Assembly: GCA_033439765.1 (NCBI GenBank) | Contig: JAULSN010000003.1 | Coordinates: forward strand, 2,108,001 to 2,172,000 | DNA: 64,000 nucleotides | Direction of reading: 5' to 3' | Source of the DNA: Lasiosphaeria ovina | Taxonomy: Eukaryota; Ascomycota; Sordariomycetes; Sordariales; Lasiosphaeriaceae | Shown here: positions 21,087-34,182 of the stretch, piece after piece | Layout: each line of letters starts with the position of its first letter | Numbering within the stretch: position 1 is the first letter of the stretch | Position numbers and translations under genes: made by a program | The notes under the pieces: generated by a model | What the model was told of the DNA's origin: nothing | What the model saw: the letters and a program-made list of their open reading frames with translations, nothing else | The model's database searches: none

Positions 21087-21147
21087 CCGCCGGATCAGGG
21101 GTAGACCGCCGGATCAAAAGCGGGGACCGCCGGATCAAAAGCGGGGA
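21087..21147. promoter_or_regulatory. three tandem CCGCCGGATC repeats upstream of P450
   Basis: Units at 21087-21105, 21106-21126 and 21127-21147 each start CCGCCGGATCA; the last two are identical 21-mers. They lie 99-159 bp upstream of the P450 ATG. CCG/CGG cores are typical contacts of fungal Zn(II)2Cys6 regulators, so a control site is plausible but inferred. Confidence 0.5.
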
Positions 21148-23268
21148 ACACGGCTTTTGAGGAAGGAGTTTATATGCGGTCTGTATATGCGTCTACACAC
21201 CAATACGACTGGGGGGCCGCTCCCTTGACCGTCAAAGCATAGCCAAAGTGACTATCGTTGCAATAACTCGGACCCCCCTCCTACGCCAAGTCTACACATA
21301 CGACGTGAAGGGCAGGTTAGATGCCGGAGTTCGCTGTTCACCTACCTTAACTCCAGATATAGTCTAGGACATTAGGATACAGCCAATGACCAGCCAGTTT
21401 AACGCCGTAGCTCCCTTGCTTCTTCTCCTACGGAACATTAGGATTAGGGTCCTTAGCTACAGCATCGTTTTTGCTCTCCAGAAAGACTTTCACGATTCAT
21501 CGCCCCTCCGGAGAAACTCTTGGCCCCCGGAGCGGGATACCAACAGGATTCCGGAGGCGTCTGCAAGACAGCAAGGAAAGTTCATGCCAACTCTTGGCGC
21601 AAGCGAGTCTCAATGATTGACCGCTGACAGAACCATAGACAAACAGACAAACAACAAGAAACCGATCAGGATATACTCGACACCTACGTTTGACAAGATA
21701 TCGCCAAGGCATGACACCGATTTACCGTTTCACAATCTCGCAATCCTGGCTTCCGCGGGAACCACGGCATCGCCCCCACCCGTCGAACGCGTCCAGTCGT
21801 CCATTGCCACACCCCCCGCGACCCAAACCGGCAAGACGCCTGCATGCTAATGCAGGCTAGCCGGCCATTCGCGCTCGGATTCGTCGACGGGCTCGGACTA
21901 TCAGCCAGCTGGAGTGTCACAACGCTAATACATCACTGCACTGTAATCTAATGTACTGCGCTGTCATCTACGGCACTGCGATTAGAGGTGGTGGAGATGA
22001 TAGACTTATCATCTTATCTAGTTCTATCCGGGATGGGTCGGGGCTTGCGCTCTTGTGAGAGTGGGTTTTTCGGGTAATATTTCCCAACTAGTTCGCTCGC
22101 TTTCCTTCGATGACTTTTCCAACTCTAATTAGTCCGCCAGAATAAGTATTCTGCAAGGACTTTTGGTCTCTGTGTTACAATAACTAGATCCAAGTATATA
22201 TGGCAAGATCGACCAAGAGGGTTCTCTCAGCATTTTCCCAGATGCCCTCCGCGTCTGCGTTGGCACACCCCCACCGGATGGTGTTGTGGCGTTTATCCCT
22301 GCCAAGTTTCAGCGAATGAGGTAGAGGCTTACCGCAGAGTTGCCCAATGAGAGCATTCGTAGCCTTTGCGCGAGTAAAGGGGATGATCTTTTGCTGAGGT
22401 ATTTAATCATTTAGCGGTGATTTCAGTCAATAGGCAATCTTCGCGTTATTAGCAGAGGTACCTTCCTATCTTTGGGTTGTTCTTAAACTACGGGTTTGAG
22501 TTGCTTTCAATCGATAATATTGGTCGCAGACGCAATCGAGGAATTAGACATTAGCCATCATCCATTGATCCCGCAAACTGGAACATAAAATAACCATGGG
22601 AGTTAAGTGATATTCAACCTTTGATGATCACCCGTTGCTGGAGTACTATCTACCTACTTGATGTTTACCTTATCTATTTACATAAAGTTGTACCTACGAA
22701 CCCTGACATCATGGCTAGCGGTCTAATTCCACATGTCCTGTCCCGGGACCCGTCGTTCTCCAACAACCTGTTCCTCTTCCCCATTACGCACCCAATCATC
22801 TTTCTTCACTGACCAGCGATTGTCGATTACCGACTTCATGGTGTCGAGATGTTGCTGGTTTCGCTCTTGATTGTCTTGAACTCCTCCTGATCCCCGCTAT
22901 AAGCTGGATGTCGAATTCTGTTGGGAGATTTGAGACCCTTCCCGCGCGTTGATCTATTGTCCGCCTTTGTAACCGTTGTTTGTATGAATTTATGTATTCT
23001 GTGCTTCCGTGTAGATTTTGGCCGCTGAGTAGCTAGTGTTGTATTTGCGTGTTGGTCCTCGAGAAGTGACCGAGATATAGAAGGTACTTTGTGTTAGCTT
23101 TCGAACATTAGTTTGTCAAGGAGTGGGGCATATGCTTGCTTACAGTCGACATGCCTGCTAGCAGATCAGCAGATGAGTCTGTGAATTGGCTTCGCCTTGC
23201 AGTGTCGTCTTCATCGATTGGCCGTCCCAGGTTTTGCTGAAACCCAGGCGATGCTGCAAGGGTACTAG
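21148..23268. other. AT-rich, no gene recognised
   Basis: Only short frames. A stretch at 22711-22812 reads GLIPHVLSRDPSFSNNLFLF and could be a worn coding remnant, but it has no recognisable relatives or exon context. Confidence 0.5.
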
Positions 23269-23637
23269 TCACCTATCGCGGCGCTCCCAGCCAAACCAGG
23301 AGCTCAGACGCGCAGACTCCGTATAGGTGTCCCTGGTAGTATACCAGGGGAGCCGGAGCTTCTTATGAACCCTCAGGGAATCCATACATTTTACACCATA
23401 CGTAGACGGCCAGGCGTCTCGCTTCGGCTCCAGATCAGCAACGGCCTGTACCTCTTCTTCCAGCCCTCGTTGTGCCTGGCTTACAACGTAAAACTGGCAC
23501 TGAACAGTGTGGCACCCCTTCAGGACACCGCCTGTGACCTGACGATGGGGCCTTTTACCTGTCAACGTGCCCGGGTCGAAAGATTGCGAGTTCGAATATG
23601 CCGGATACTCTGGGGCCGCGAAGCCTTTCGAGCTCAT
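23269..23637 (-). CDS. possible small hypothetical ORF (122 aa)
   Basis: Open minus-strand frame starting MSSKGFAAPEYPAYSNSQSF, without signal peptide, membrane segment or known motif. The plus strand is open over the same bases (23365-23640). Reported only because it is one of the longer frames in a gene desert. It may be chance or a transposon remnant. Confidence 0.2.
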   Translation of the reverse strand: MSSKGFAAPEYPAYSNSQSFDPGTLTGKRPHRQVTGGVLKGCHTVQCQFYVVSQAQRGLEEEVQAVADLEPKRDAWPSTYGVKCMDSLRVHKKLRLPWYTTRDTYTESARLSSWFGWERRDR

Positions 23638-23734
23638 TAATCCCCCCTATCCTCAGACAGAAGTCCGACTCGGGGCTGATCTGAACTAACTCCCCGGTGC
23701 ATGCGCTTAGACGACGAACCAAAAATCATCAGTC

Positions 23735-24110
23735 AGAAGGAGATTCCTTCTTAACCTTTGACCCTGGCTTGTCGAATTTCCACCCCATCTTGATCAAATG
23801 ATCGACTACGGGGGCTGGCTCAGTGTGCAACCGAGACGCTTCGTTCTCCTTCAGGTGTGACCGGGATTGGCGCTTGGGTGCTTCGTCAACATTCTCGTAC
23901 ACATCCACTCCTTGGTCGTGCCCCGGAATCCAGCGAAGCTGGCACACGACCGTAACGCCGGTGATCTTCTAAATTAGCCGGGATTAACGCCCGATCCACG
24001 TGGCGAAACGATCGGCTAGGATCTCGATGTCCTGATCGGCATCTAAGCTCCCCCGCTGAGCCAATCACTCAAGCACCCAACTGCTATCGTTGAAGATCGA
24101 CAAGAGAATT
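23735..24110 (-). pseudogene. RNase H-like remnant of a non-LTR element
   Basis: The minus strand reads LRWIPGHDQGVDVYENVDEA followed by PKRQSRSHL. The RWIPGH-x-G-V-x-V-x-x-N-x-x-V-D-E-A pattern is typical of the RNase H domain of LINE/Tad-type retrotransposons. Stops interrupt the upstream part (around 23970-24070). No reverse transcriptase is visible nearby. Confidence 0.45.
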
Positions 24111-24467
24111 GTCTGCCCCTGGAGCTGACGTCTCTGCCGGTCGATCTCAGCGAAAGCCAAATCGAGTGCCTGACTGGGACGCACGTGAAATCAAATCTGC
24201 GCAACGATTAATTCCATTTAGAATACGTAATTACTCCACGCTAAATAGAATCATAGGGCTTGGGCTATTGGTTTGGTTTGTTGTCACTTACGAAGACATG
24301 TTGGAACTCGCGTGAGATATGATGTCGAGCGATGTCTGTTCAAATCTACATCACCAGGGATCGTTAGCAAAGTCTCTTTACATGTTGAGCATGCCCTCGC
24401 CATAGCATAGCATGTGCTCGCTATGGCTAGAATATGCTCTAATTGGGGAGTAGCGGTGAAATGTAAG

Positions 24468-24535
24468 CATACCGTCCTTCGAGCTCGGAAAACTTCGAGC
24501 TATTCCGTGGTCGTTCTCTTCTTCTCCAACCGGTC
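24468..24535 (+). repeat. dispersed repeat S1, copy B (68 bp)
   Basis: Second copy of 15872-15939. Relative to copy A it carries mainly G-to-A and C-to-T changes. Confidence 0.75.
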
Positions 24536-24697
24536 TCCGAAAATTCTTCAACACACTGTTCAGACCAGTTAGCCAAATCATTTTGAAAATAGGAGACGGA
24601 GTTCGCCGATAATAAAATTCGTCCAGCTTGATTACAAGCAGAGATTCTGACAGCGTCTGTGTCATGGAACCAAGCTGTTTTGCGAGCAGATCGTGTG

Positions 24698-24778
24698 CCA
24701 AGATTCAATTCACATGTCACCAAGTCCCGAGATCCCGGAAACCAGGAGAGCTCATTTGTGCACGATGAGGTCTGGCTT
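24698..24778 (+). repeat. dispersed repeat S2, copy B (81 bp)
   Basis: Second copy of 17950-18030. With S1 it bounds a 311-bp unit that could be an internally deleted version of the 2.2-kb unit at 15872-18030. Confidence 0.75.
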
Positions 24779-27700
24779 AGGGAGAATTGCTGGTCTCCAG
24801 AAGTAACAGCCTAGGGGAAGGAATGTGTGTAGACGGGCAAGTCTGGGGCGTCTGACATGGGAGACGCGGATATCAGAGTACAGAGGTCGGCCCCATATCT
24901 GGCGAGGTGACCCAAGAAGGGGTATGTCTTGCTGGCGACGCACGAGGGCGTCCTTTTGCCATTTTGATGATTGGTGGGGATGTCTGTCTGTCGAGGCGAG
25001 TTCCTGATATGTTGGAGGGATCGACAAACGTGAAATGTGGATTCCCCGCCCACAACAGACAAAATGATCATGCTTCATATGCCTAGCTGCTATCGGGTGG
25101 CCTGGAAAGGGAGGAGGGGGATGGGGAAGACGCCAAGTCAAGTTGGGAGGAGGCCAAGCCAATGTGAGCGTGCTGTAGTGGTGAAGTTAGGCATGTAATG
25201 TAATTTCTGGGGCAAGGAGTTCTTGAAGGCGGATGGGCAGAATGTGTTTTCACGGATAACTTACGCTGAGTGAGATAGCCTGCGATGAGAGAAAGGTTAG
25301 CACAGCCCGCAAGATGGCGACGATAGCACGCTCCCGCCTGTTCTCCCCTCACAACCCGGGTAGGTAGACGAAAGCAACACGAAGGCAGGAATATACAAAA
25401 GAGCGAGGCTTCTTCGATGCCTTCGAGGGTTCGGGCTCTGCCGAAAGTAGGCAGACGATTGGGATGCTCGATGTGGAAGGAAGGAAATGTTAGAGAAGTG
25501 TGGGCGAGAGACGCGAGAGATAAAGTGGGAGGGTAGGTCGGAGTGGAGCCAAAACATACAAGATGGGATGGAAGAGCCAGCTTTTTCCTACCCAGAATAC
25601 ACACAACTTCCCAGCACATTCACAGGAAATGAAAGTGAGATATTTGTGAAGTGACCGGGCCATTGTGCAAACCTCTTGCCTATTTGATTAACCAACGACA
25701 TTCCTCTGCCTCCTTGGAGTTGCGTGTTATACTATGACATGAGGCAATTCGAACCCCTCCGTACTCTACTCGGTCGCCCCTTTTCTCGTACCAACAGCGT
25801 CCAGTGTCTACATTTAAGCACCGAGCCTCACTCTGCTTGACATCACGAAGCATAGATAGAGCCCAGTAATTTGATTGTAGAGATACGCATCTAAACACAT
25901 TGCACGCGAGTGGGTTGTATTATTTTGTACTGGCAGTCTGAAACATTCCCGTCGAGAAAAAGAAGAGCAAGTCAGCTTAATTGGTATTGTGGAGCGAGAA
26001 AGGTTGGAAGATAAGGGAAAATGGGCACGTGGTATGAATTTAATATCGTCAGCGCCTAATAATTACTAAGGCGTCGTTGCAAATAACTTTGTATATACTG
26101 ATGCCCACGAATCCTTTCTCTCGAGTTTCATTTTTCCCGGGTATAGGTTTTCCTCATACCCCGCGATAGCGGATGAGTAGATCTAAATCCCCAAGCTCTC
26201 ATACCTCATATCGATAATGCGCATTAGTTTGTTTAATTATGAGCAAATGTTTATTACAAGCATTTTTCCGAATCAAGGTATCTCCAGGCGTGCTTGCTCT
26301 ATTTCAGCACTAGTCATAATGATAGGTAGGTTTGACATAGAGACGCAGACAACTTGACAGCGTGGAAACCGTTCACCTGGGGGCATATACCAGTTGTGAT
26401 GCTGCCCCCCCCCCCCCAAAACGGCACTTTGACAGGATAATGCTCATTCTCCCGGTTGCCTATGACTCGCCCAGGACTACCTGGCCCCAGTCCATCATGG
26501 CGATACCGATACATTGTCTTGGCTCCCACGATAACAACTTTATTGAGCTCTTCATTGAGAGGTTGTAGCGAGTAGCGTCCTTCTGATCTTTCTGCTGCTG
26601 CTCTTTCCTCAGCTCGACGCTCGGATTCCAAAGTTTCATGCAAGCTCCTTGTTAGCTTCGTCCCGGTTTGTTGTACCGTTCAATCTCGAGGCTCACACTA
26701 CTCAATCATGAACGTCCTCTCATTCTCGATGCCCGGCTAGGGATGACCTTTCCGGTCAATTCTATTTCCTCTACAAGTACCTTCGGTCTCCATGCGCAAT
26801 GGAAAACGAGTTGTTCTTGACCTCAAATGCCTAAATTTGGATGGTTCTCTCGTGCTACCCACAACACTTGGCGCTTTTTGCGCGCTGGTCGCGATTAACT
26901 TTGCGGGTCTAGCTTCCTGGTAGTTTTCTCCTTATCGAAGTACAGAAAGTCGACTTTATCGGTCGCGCGGGAGTGTATCGATATGCTACAACTGAAGGGG
27001 AATAATGGAACACAATTACGGCGTCAAGGACTGCTCGGCAGACTGCAGCCTAATCCCTGCCATGGTATAACATCTTGACATAAACTTGAACCGTTCAGTT
27101 CGTTCGAACCTGCCGCGACAGACGTGCGGTGGGTCTTGTCTTCACAGCAAGTCGGATCTTCTGCCGGAACCTTGAATCACCACACCGTGAGTGAACGGGA
27201 CTGGTCGAGGCGCCTTTCAAACTCCACGGGCACACTTTCATTGGTTGGGTAGGATTTCTGCAAGTGTAACCCGTGCAGACGCACTTTCCTTGCTCAAACG
27301 TCCGCAATGCGGAACCCGCTGTAGCAACCCGCCTTACGTGAGGTCCCCGCATCCGACATTCGGGCATCGAACCGAGAAGGGCAGGCGCTCCTTCCACGTT
27401 CAAATTCCTTGGGCAAGGCCAAGTTTTTCGAGCCACTGGTAGTCCCACAGCAGCCCATTCTTGGTGGGGATCGTACCTCTCTGCACGCTTCCCATCAGCA
27501 TATCAGACGTGTCCCCTCACTGCCTGCTCCCAACGCAACCGGACAACAAGAATCTCACCCGCGTTCCATGCCGGGAGGGGGGATCCTAGAACAGCTTGCC
27601 TTAAGACTGTTGAAGCGTTAACATTAGATGCTGGAAAAAAGGGTTGCTTAAGCACATATTTCTACGTATTCAATTCCTCTCTAATATAATAAAAGTAACC

Positions 27701-30700
27701 CAACAGGGTATGACTTGAATAGGATGTTTTCTTCTTGTCCCTATTGAGCCAAGCCTGTTGTATTGATTGGAGTATTCTTTTTAATTTATGTTCTGTTGGA
27801 GCCAAAATACTCTGTTGGAAGCTAGCTTTTCCGGGGTAAAAGGAGCCCTCCTTTCTTTCTTGGCCAACTGGCGATAGGTGCCTAGGAAAGAAAGGAGGTT
27901 ACCTATTTAGGACTTAAAGAAAGAAATAAGGCATGGTCGCGATTCAAATACACAACATACTGAGTTACGATTATAAGTTCACGAGTTGCAGGGAGTCACA
28001 TTGAGTAAATGAGTTAATTATTAGCTATCTATTCTATGGGCGTGGGTGCGAGGCGGGAAGAGTCCTTATCTAGAGAGCTGGAAAGGTAGGAAGAAAGCTC
28101 TCTTTGGAAGTCGTGGGCTGGGAAAGGGAGTTGCGCGGGCCGGTAAGGAAGTCGCGGACCTGCAGTAACAGTATGTTCGGCTATTTGGTCTCTGTTGTGG
28201 CTATTCGATCTGTTCTACGAAGATGAAAGGAATGGCCGGGCGAGCCTTGTCTGGGGCAAAAAAGGTCCAATTCGCCTGGAAGATTGTATTGGAAGAATAC
28301 TTCTATTGCGTTGTGCTAGAAAAGGTAGACCTACTGTGTTGCAGCCAGAATGCGACTTTTCCAGCCAACAAGCCCCTGTTAAGGCAAGCTTTTCTAGGCC
28401 CCCCCCCTTCCGGCAGGGTTCCTGCCCACCATTCGCCCCCCCTCCAGCTGTCACCGCCCTTTGCCTTCCAGCCAGTCACAAATGGCACGACATCAGAGCC
28501 TGTCGGCTTACTGTGTAATTTGCAAAACTCTCGTCATGCAATCCAGCTAGGCTACTTCTCCCTTGCAGCACCGGGCTCTTTCCGCCTCCCGGGCTTCTCG
28601 TTTGCACCAGCATAAATCGCGGCTGCAGCCGCGTACCTGCCCCACGTCTCATGGGTCGGGGGTCCAGGCCCGCGATCTGTACATACCTTCCCTACCATCT
28701 CCGCCTCTTGGAAGCATCGACCGCTCATTTTATCTCCATTCGGCACTGTTCCCCTGGCGCCTCTCCCGTCTTCCAGAGACGCTACTGCTGTAAGCAGTCC
28801 AATGTTCGCGACGTTTCGAGCGAGTGGCCTACTCGACCTTACCCGCTTATTGACATGTAGTTCGTACAGGTTGCAATGTACGCCGAGACTTGGTCTTGGC
28901 CAATTGTCAGTCAGGCATACACGGCCGACGAGGCCGGTCGGAACATAGCAGGATGCATGACGAGGAGAGATGGACCATAGCTCCAGCAGCACCCTCGTCG
29001 GAGGCTCGAATTCTGACATCTTTCGTCATTCCCCGCGGACTCCGTGACAATCCCTGGATTGGACTGTACACGTGTAGACTGCATGTTCGAGACCTTGGAA
29101 TCACAGGCACGGTGTCATCACTCTGCTGCCCCGGCAATCGACAAAAAAGTGGAGAACCCGGGCGCTACAGCCACGGCCGGACCATGATGACCCTGGTTGC
29201 GCCGTACCTACCGCTCTGGGCCTAGAACCAAGGCATGCGGATGTTATTTTTCGCGCAATATTGGCGGTAGGGCTTATCGGTGTGGACTATGGCCGTGGGG
29301 AGAGACATCAGCAGCGGGAACAAATAACACCGACGGGGGTCGCAAGGGCCAAGGGGGGCGAGTGCGACGGATATTACGGGACCAGTCGCCGGATTTGACT
29401 TCCCGGCCAAACTTCACGACTGCCGGGTCCAGATAATGCTCGACGAGGCGTCCGCGGACGCAGCGGAATGGCCGGGTCTGCCAAGTGCACTGCTGTGGGG
29501 CGGTCCACAAGCGTGAAAATACGCACTGCAGCACGCCATGGATTCGGGTTTTGGACCATCGAAGATAATTCTTGGCGGGCAGAATGACGGGTTGACTTGG
29601 CGATTGGCAACGACGTCGTCAAGGCGCAACTGCCGTGCCACTTCTCAATCGACGGCCATCCCAAAACCCCTCAGCCGTTGGACATCAATTGCCTGTTCTG
29701 CAGAAGTGGCCTGGTCGGGAGCGCCAGCGCCGGTCGTTTCTGTCACATCTCAACTTTTTCGGGGCCTCTGGGAACGAGCTAGTGCATATGACCTGCATCC
29801 TAGTGCTGGTCTATTCCTGTCTCGGGCGGCAAACATGGCGTGAGCGCAAACGGCCGTCTGCATCAAGCCCAACCCGGAAGGGGCATTGGAGCAGCCCCGA
29901 GGCTGGTCACACGACGGGCCGGCATGCTCAGCCGGCCTCTGGGAAGGCTTCCGGTCATGTACATGTACGAACAGGGCAGATCTTGCAGGAAGCTGCCCAG
30001 AGGGCCCGCCTTGCACCACACGCCCACTCACCAACCGACACATGGTTGGAATCGCACCAAACCCATGCGTGAAATGGGCGGCACCGTGTTACCTGCTATT
30101 CGCCTGCAGACAGATTCGAACGTGTGGCTCGGTACAGTCGTGCGAACGGGCCAAAAAGCGTCAGAATCACTCGAGGGCTCAAATTCACCGTCTTTGCCGG
30201 CTTGCCTGCTCTGTGCCGTTACGTTCTGAACATAAGGATCGAATTAATCCCAGTTCGCCAAATGGATCGGCGTGCAAAAATGAACGCCTGTTTAATCGTC
30301 TCTTCAGCCCTCCTCCCGCCACCATCGCTAGTTCACGACTATGAATACGTCTTTCGCCCCCCGTCGTCCAACACTCCCCCGTCAGCGACTCCTGGGCGCG
30401 CACAATAGCAATTGCGCCGGACAACGATATCCAAGACACAAGTTTGAGACACTACGGAGGCGAGCAGAAACCACGCCGCATTGTTGCCAGCTGGTACATG
30501 CTTTCTCCGCACGCCGGCTTCACGCTCACTGCGCCCATTGGCTTGCCTCGGTCCGATAGCAGTGCTGAATATCTCGTAATTGAGCAAGAGGGTGTCGGCC
30601 AAGTCTCGCCGAATTTGTGTGGCGTTGACAGCACCCGGGCTTACTGCAGATCTTTGCGCAAATCCAGCCCGCGTCGATCTTTCTACTATTCTTTGCCAAA

Positions 30701-30871
30701 CAATCATCGTTATTCGTCAGCCTCCGAATCTCGGCGACAGCCTACAAGAACAACTGATGATTCCGACGACGAACTGTGCAGTGGGAAGCAAAAACTTAGA
30801 GGAAAGGGCCGATCTTTGTGCACCTGACAACTTCCATCTGCGCTTGATAGTAAGCAGCAGTCCAATGCGCC
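24779..30871. other. long gene-poor stretch
   Basis: About 6 kb in which I recognise no gene. Open frames on both strands (for example 25083-25619 minus, 28552-29019 minus, 29635-30344 plus) lack domains, splice logic and coherent composition. A C13 run sits at 26405-26417. A block at 27813-28170 begins TGTTGGAA and ends GTAACA like an LTR, but has no matching target duplication or partner. Confidence 0.5.
27847..27898. repeat. 13-bp inverted repeat, 26-nt loop
   Basis: CCTCCTTTCTTTC (27847-27859) and GAAAGAAAGGAGG (27886-27898) are exact inverted copies in AT-rich DNA. Role unknown. Confidence 0.6.
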
Positions 30872-32108
30872 ATGGACGACTTCATGGAGCCAGAGAACAT
30901 CGACAGCGCGACGGAGAGCGCCATTGAAGGCCTTGAGCAGCCGGAACTTTCTCGGAGGCCTGGCGTTGCTTTTCCAGCTGGCAATTCCGACTTCCGCGCA
31001 GTACGGAACCGCTGCATGCAGGCTTGTCGGATATTCAACGAGACTCCAGAGGACGCTCCCCCGGTTGTGAGAAGCCGTCTGTGGCTTGAGTAAGTTAAAC
31101 TACCAAGACTACCTTTCCCGCGGCCAAGTAACAAGGCTCAAACATGACCCAGTGAGCGGCACGAGTACTGATACATCATCCAGCATTATACGGCCAGTGC
31201 GCGACCGAAGCAACGACGGCACTCCTATCACGCATGACGAAGCGCTCAGCAATCCGTGCAAAAAAGGAAAAGCGCAAACTCCATTCGTAAAACCCCCATT
31301 CTTTGCTGACTACGGTTTGCGGCTGGTCGTCGGCGGCTCGACCTTTATCAACCGAGGGTGCATGATCATGGACACACCTGTGGCAGATATCACCATCGGC
31401 AGAGATTGCAACATTGGACCCAATTGCGTTCTTGTTGGCGTAAGCCATGAAATGCAACCCCAGGCGCGTTTAGCAGAGCCTGTGAGCATTGGTCGGCCGA
31501 TTACCATTGGGGACAACGTGTGGATAGGTGCCAATGTAACCATCCTGTAAGTTCAAACTGTCGTACCGTGTGGTCATTTTTGCCCGTCCACTCCTCCCAC
31601 CAACCCATTTCCCGGTACGGCACAGATGTGCCTCTTTCCGATTGGCTCCTTACTGGTTGATCACCGTGCTGACTCTTGTTCTAGGGACGGGATTACAATC
31701 GGGGACGGCGCTGTGATTGGCGCTGGAAGTGTTGTGACCAAGAACATACCGTCAATGACGTTGGCACATGGCGTGCCGGCCCGCATCATCCAATCACTTG
31801 AGAATATGGAACCAACCATGGTGAGCGATACCGTCACCACGCTAGGGGGCGCACTCGCGCATAACCGCAATCTCTGTCGCAAAGACCTCGAGATGGAGAT
31901 TAATGCCCTCGAGGGACTTTCGAGGGGGTCGCGGGTGCCGAGACACGCCCAGTCGCAGCGCCATGAGCCCCCGGTTCTCCGGGATCAGCGGGCGTCCTGG
32001 AGAATGCTCTGTCAGTCCGAGACCATGGCTGCGGTTGCTCTCACGGCCATGCTCTTCGCCTTAATGAACAGCATGTTTTCTCTTTTTTTGCTACTGAGCG
32101 CCAAGTAA
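30872..32108 (+). CDS. NodL/Maa-type O-acetyltransferase with C-terminal TM segment
   Basis: Three exons (30872-31089, 31184-31546, 31685-32108), introns 31090-31183 and 31547-31684, give 334 residues. The N-terminal third matches the maltose/galactoside acetyltransferase cap ([20 protein letters not shown]). The rest is a left-handed beta-helix with hexapeptide repeats ([31 protein letters not shown]) and the catalytic-type His in VGVSHEMQP. It should move acetyl from acetyl-CoA to a sugar. Unlike typical members, which end near the PARII motif, it continues about 100 residues through a charged segment ([16 protein letters not shown]) to a hydrophobic helix ([20 protein letters not shown]) three residues from the stop, which suggests a tail anchor. 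Confidence 0.85.
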
Positions 32109-34182
32109 TTAGCCATTGCACTTTCGACGAAGCTTCACGAGTGAGGCACAACTAGGAACCGTGAGCGAATGTTGGTTATGGACGAAATTTGGACTGGATA
32201 TGGGCTCTGGCAACTAATAGCAGGGCGGTGATATATTTTTCTTTCGTATTATCTGGTCGGGTTTTGAACTGGGTATTGCTCGTTTTGAATGTGGGAGTCG
32301 TGCGAGAAGCTTGCAGGAGTTTGGGGGTAAATAAAGCGACAACTTGTGAGTGAAGAGAAAACCCCAGTTCTTATCTGGGGGGGTCGGTGTTTAGCGATTT
32401 TGTCTGCCTGGAACTGTTGGAACTAATTGGAAGCCTCGTGGTGTCGTATTGTCGTGAGAGGGAATGGGTGTTGTTTTCGTGGATTCGGGATTTCGACGCT
32501 GGAGCGGCTTCTGGCCAGGGCTGCTGCTTTTGTCATTTTGATCTGCTCCACTTTGCTGAAACCTGGGCCGAGTTCAAGAGTTAAGAATGGATGAAGGAGG
32601 AACAGGCATGATTAAAAACCATGAAAATACGTAGCAGCGCTCAAAGAAGTCTTGGCAATCGATGGCGGTTGGATCATTGCTGCGCGTGGAGAAACTTGAA
32701 AATCAGCATTTACACGTGTAGTGCTGACAGAACTTCCCCACGGGCGGCGCGCTAGGTCAGGTACCCCGCTTTGTAGGGCAATGCCACACCCCGGTTGCCG
32801 AGTTTTGGCGCATTTCCGGGGTCTTGTCTTTCGGGCACGCTGACAGCATCCAGATTCCAGGGCGCGAAGGACAGGACGGGAACCTAAGGCAGGTGACAAT
32901 GCATCCTCACGGCGCACGGATGCCATGTATGACACGCGACCCCCATTCCCGCTGTTGAACTCGTTTGTTGAGTGATGATGGTGACTTGCTACCTTGGTTA
33001 TTCGTAATTTCCTCTTTCCGTTCCCTTGTGATTGGCTTCAGGGGTCGGGAGTTTGGGATGGTGGTGATTACGGGTACGGCCTTTGGGTGGTGGTTTATAA
33101 AGGAGGAAACAGACCACGCCTGGACAAAAACAGCAGGAAAAATGACAGGAAAGGTGGTAGCAGAAATAGCAGACAAAACGCATCGTCAGAAGCAGACTTC
33201 CGGAGAAAATGTTGTGAAGAGAGGTAGTTCTGTGGAAAGGAAGAGGGACGGAGAGGTTTATCGCTGGGCGTATAGGCAACAGGATGGGCTATGCTCTTAG
33301 ATAAAAAAATGGTGTGCTCGGTTCCCCTGCTTGAGGCCTGTTCTTGGCGAGCGGAGGCGGTCGGGGGTTGAAAGACGATATCGGGTGGCGATGTCGGGGG
33401 CACGAAGCCAAAGAGGGAGTGCAGGTAATATATCAGCAAAACTCGGTTCTCCGTATCTACATAAATATGCCCGTCCATACCCGGACACGTAGGCGGCAAC
33501 TTCGTGTCGGCCATGCCGTGTATGAAGATAAGATACGGCTGATTAGAATACAGGACCGATCAGCCACACAACTCGCTAGGAGGCGCGGGAGGGAGGTGCG
33601 AGCGGGAGGCACCAATGATTCAAATCGCGTATGCGTCTCACAAATACGTGCACCATTATACGCACCTCGAGTAAGAACCTAGCCGCGCGCACAGCACATC
33701 TTGTGTGCCGTTAGGCAAGTGCTCGTATCCAGGAGCATGGTATTGATCACTCCTTTGCATTGCCTTTGCCTATCTCATCCATCTTTGGTGTATAATACCC
33801 AGGCGTGCTTCCGTCTTTGTAAACACGTACTCACCCTATTTATGCCGGAGAGAAAAGCAAGTAGTCTCTTGCCTCATTCAGCTGGCTTTGTGCCGTTAAT
33901 AGGGCTGCCATGTTTCTCATGATTTGGGATAATTACAGGCTGATCTGAACCAACTGAGGACTGATCGCAAGTCAGCATTCCTAGGCCTAGAACCCTGCGA
34001 AAGACTCGCATTCATTACATAGACATGCGAATACGGCTACTCTTAAAATTAGAGATTTTAAATAATGAATCATTGATTAAAATCCCAAAATCTAAGTAGC
34101 ACTGTAACACAGGCCAAACTCTTGATCCGCCGCGACAAACTTGAATACGCACTCGCCGCGTTGTTACAAAAAGCGCCATAAC
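32109..34182. other. intergenic, nothing recognised
   Basis: Overlapping short frames on both strands (33000-33600) without domain content. This is the space between the convergent acetyltransferase and phosphoketolase 3' ends. Confidence 0.5.

Noticed and set aside
25680..25900. Possible tRNA on the minus strand around GGGGTTCGAATTGCCTC
   Set aside because: The T-arm-like piece has an imperfect stem, and no matching acceptor stem or anticodon arm lies at the right distance.
27813..28170. Possible solo LTR (TGTTGGAA ... GTAACA)
   Set aside because: The flanking five bases do not match each other and no second copy or primer site is present in the window.
28195..30827. Several 100-150 codon plus-strand frames
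   Set aside because: No domain, inconsistent composition, no splice logic; both strands equally open.
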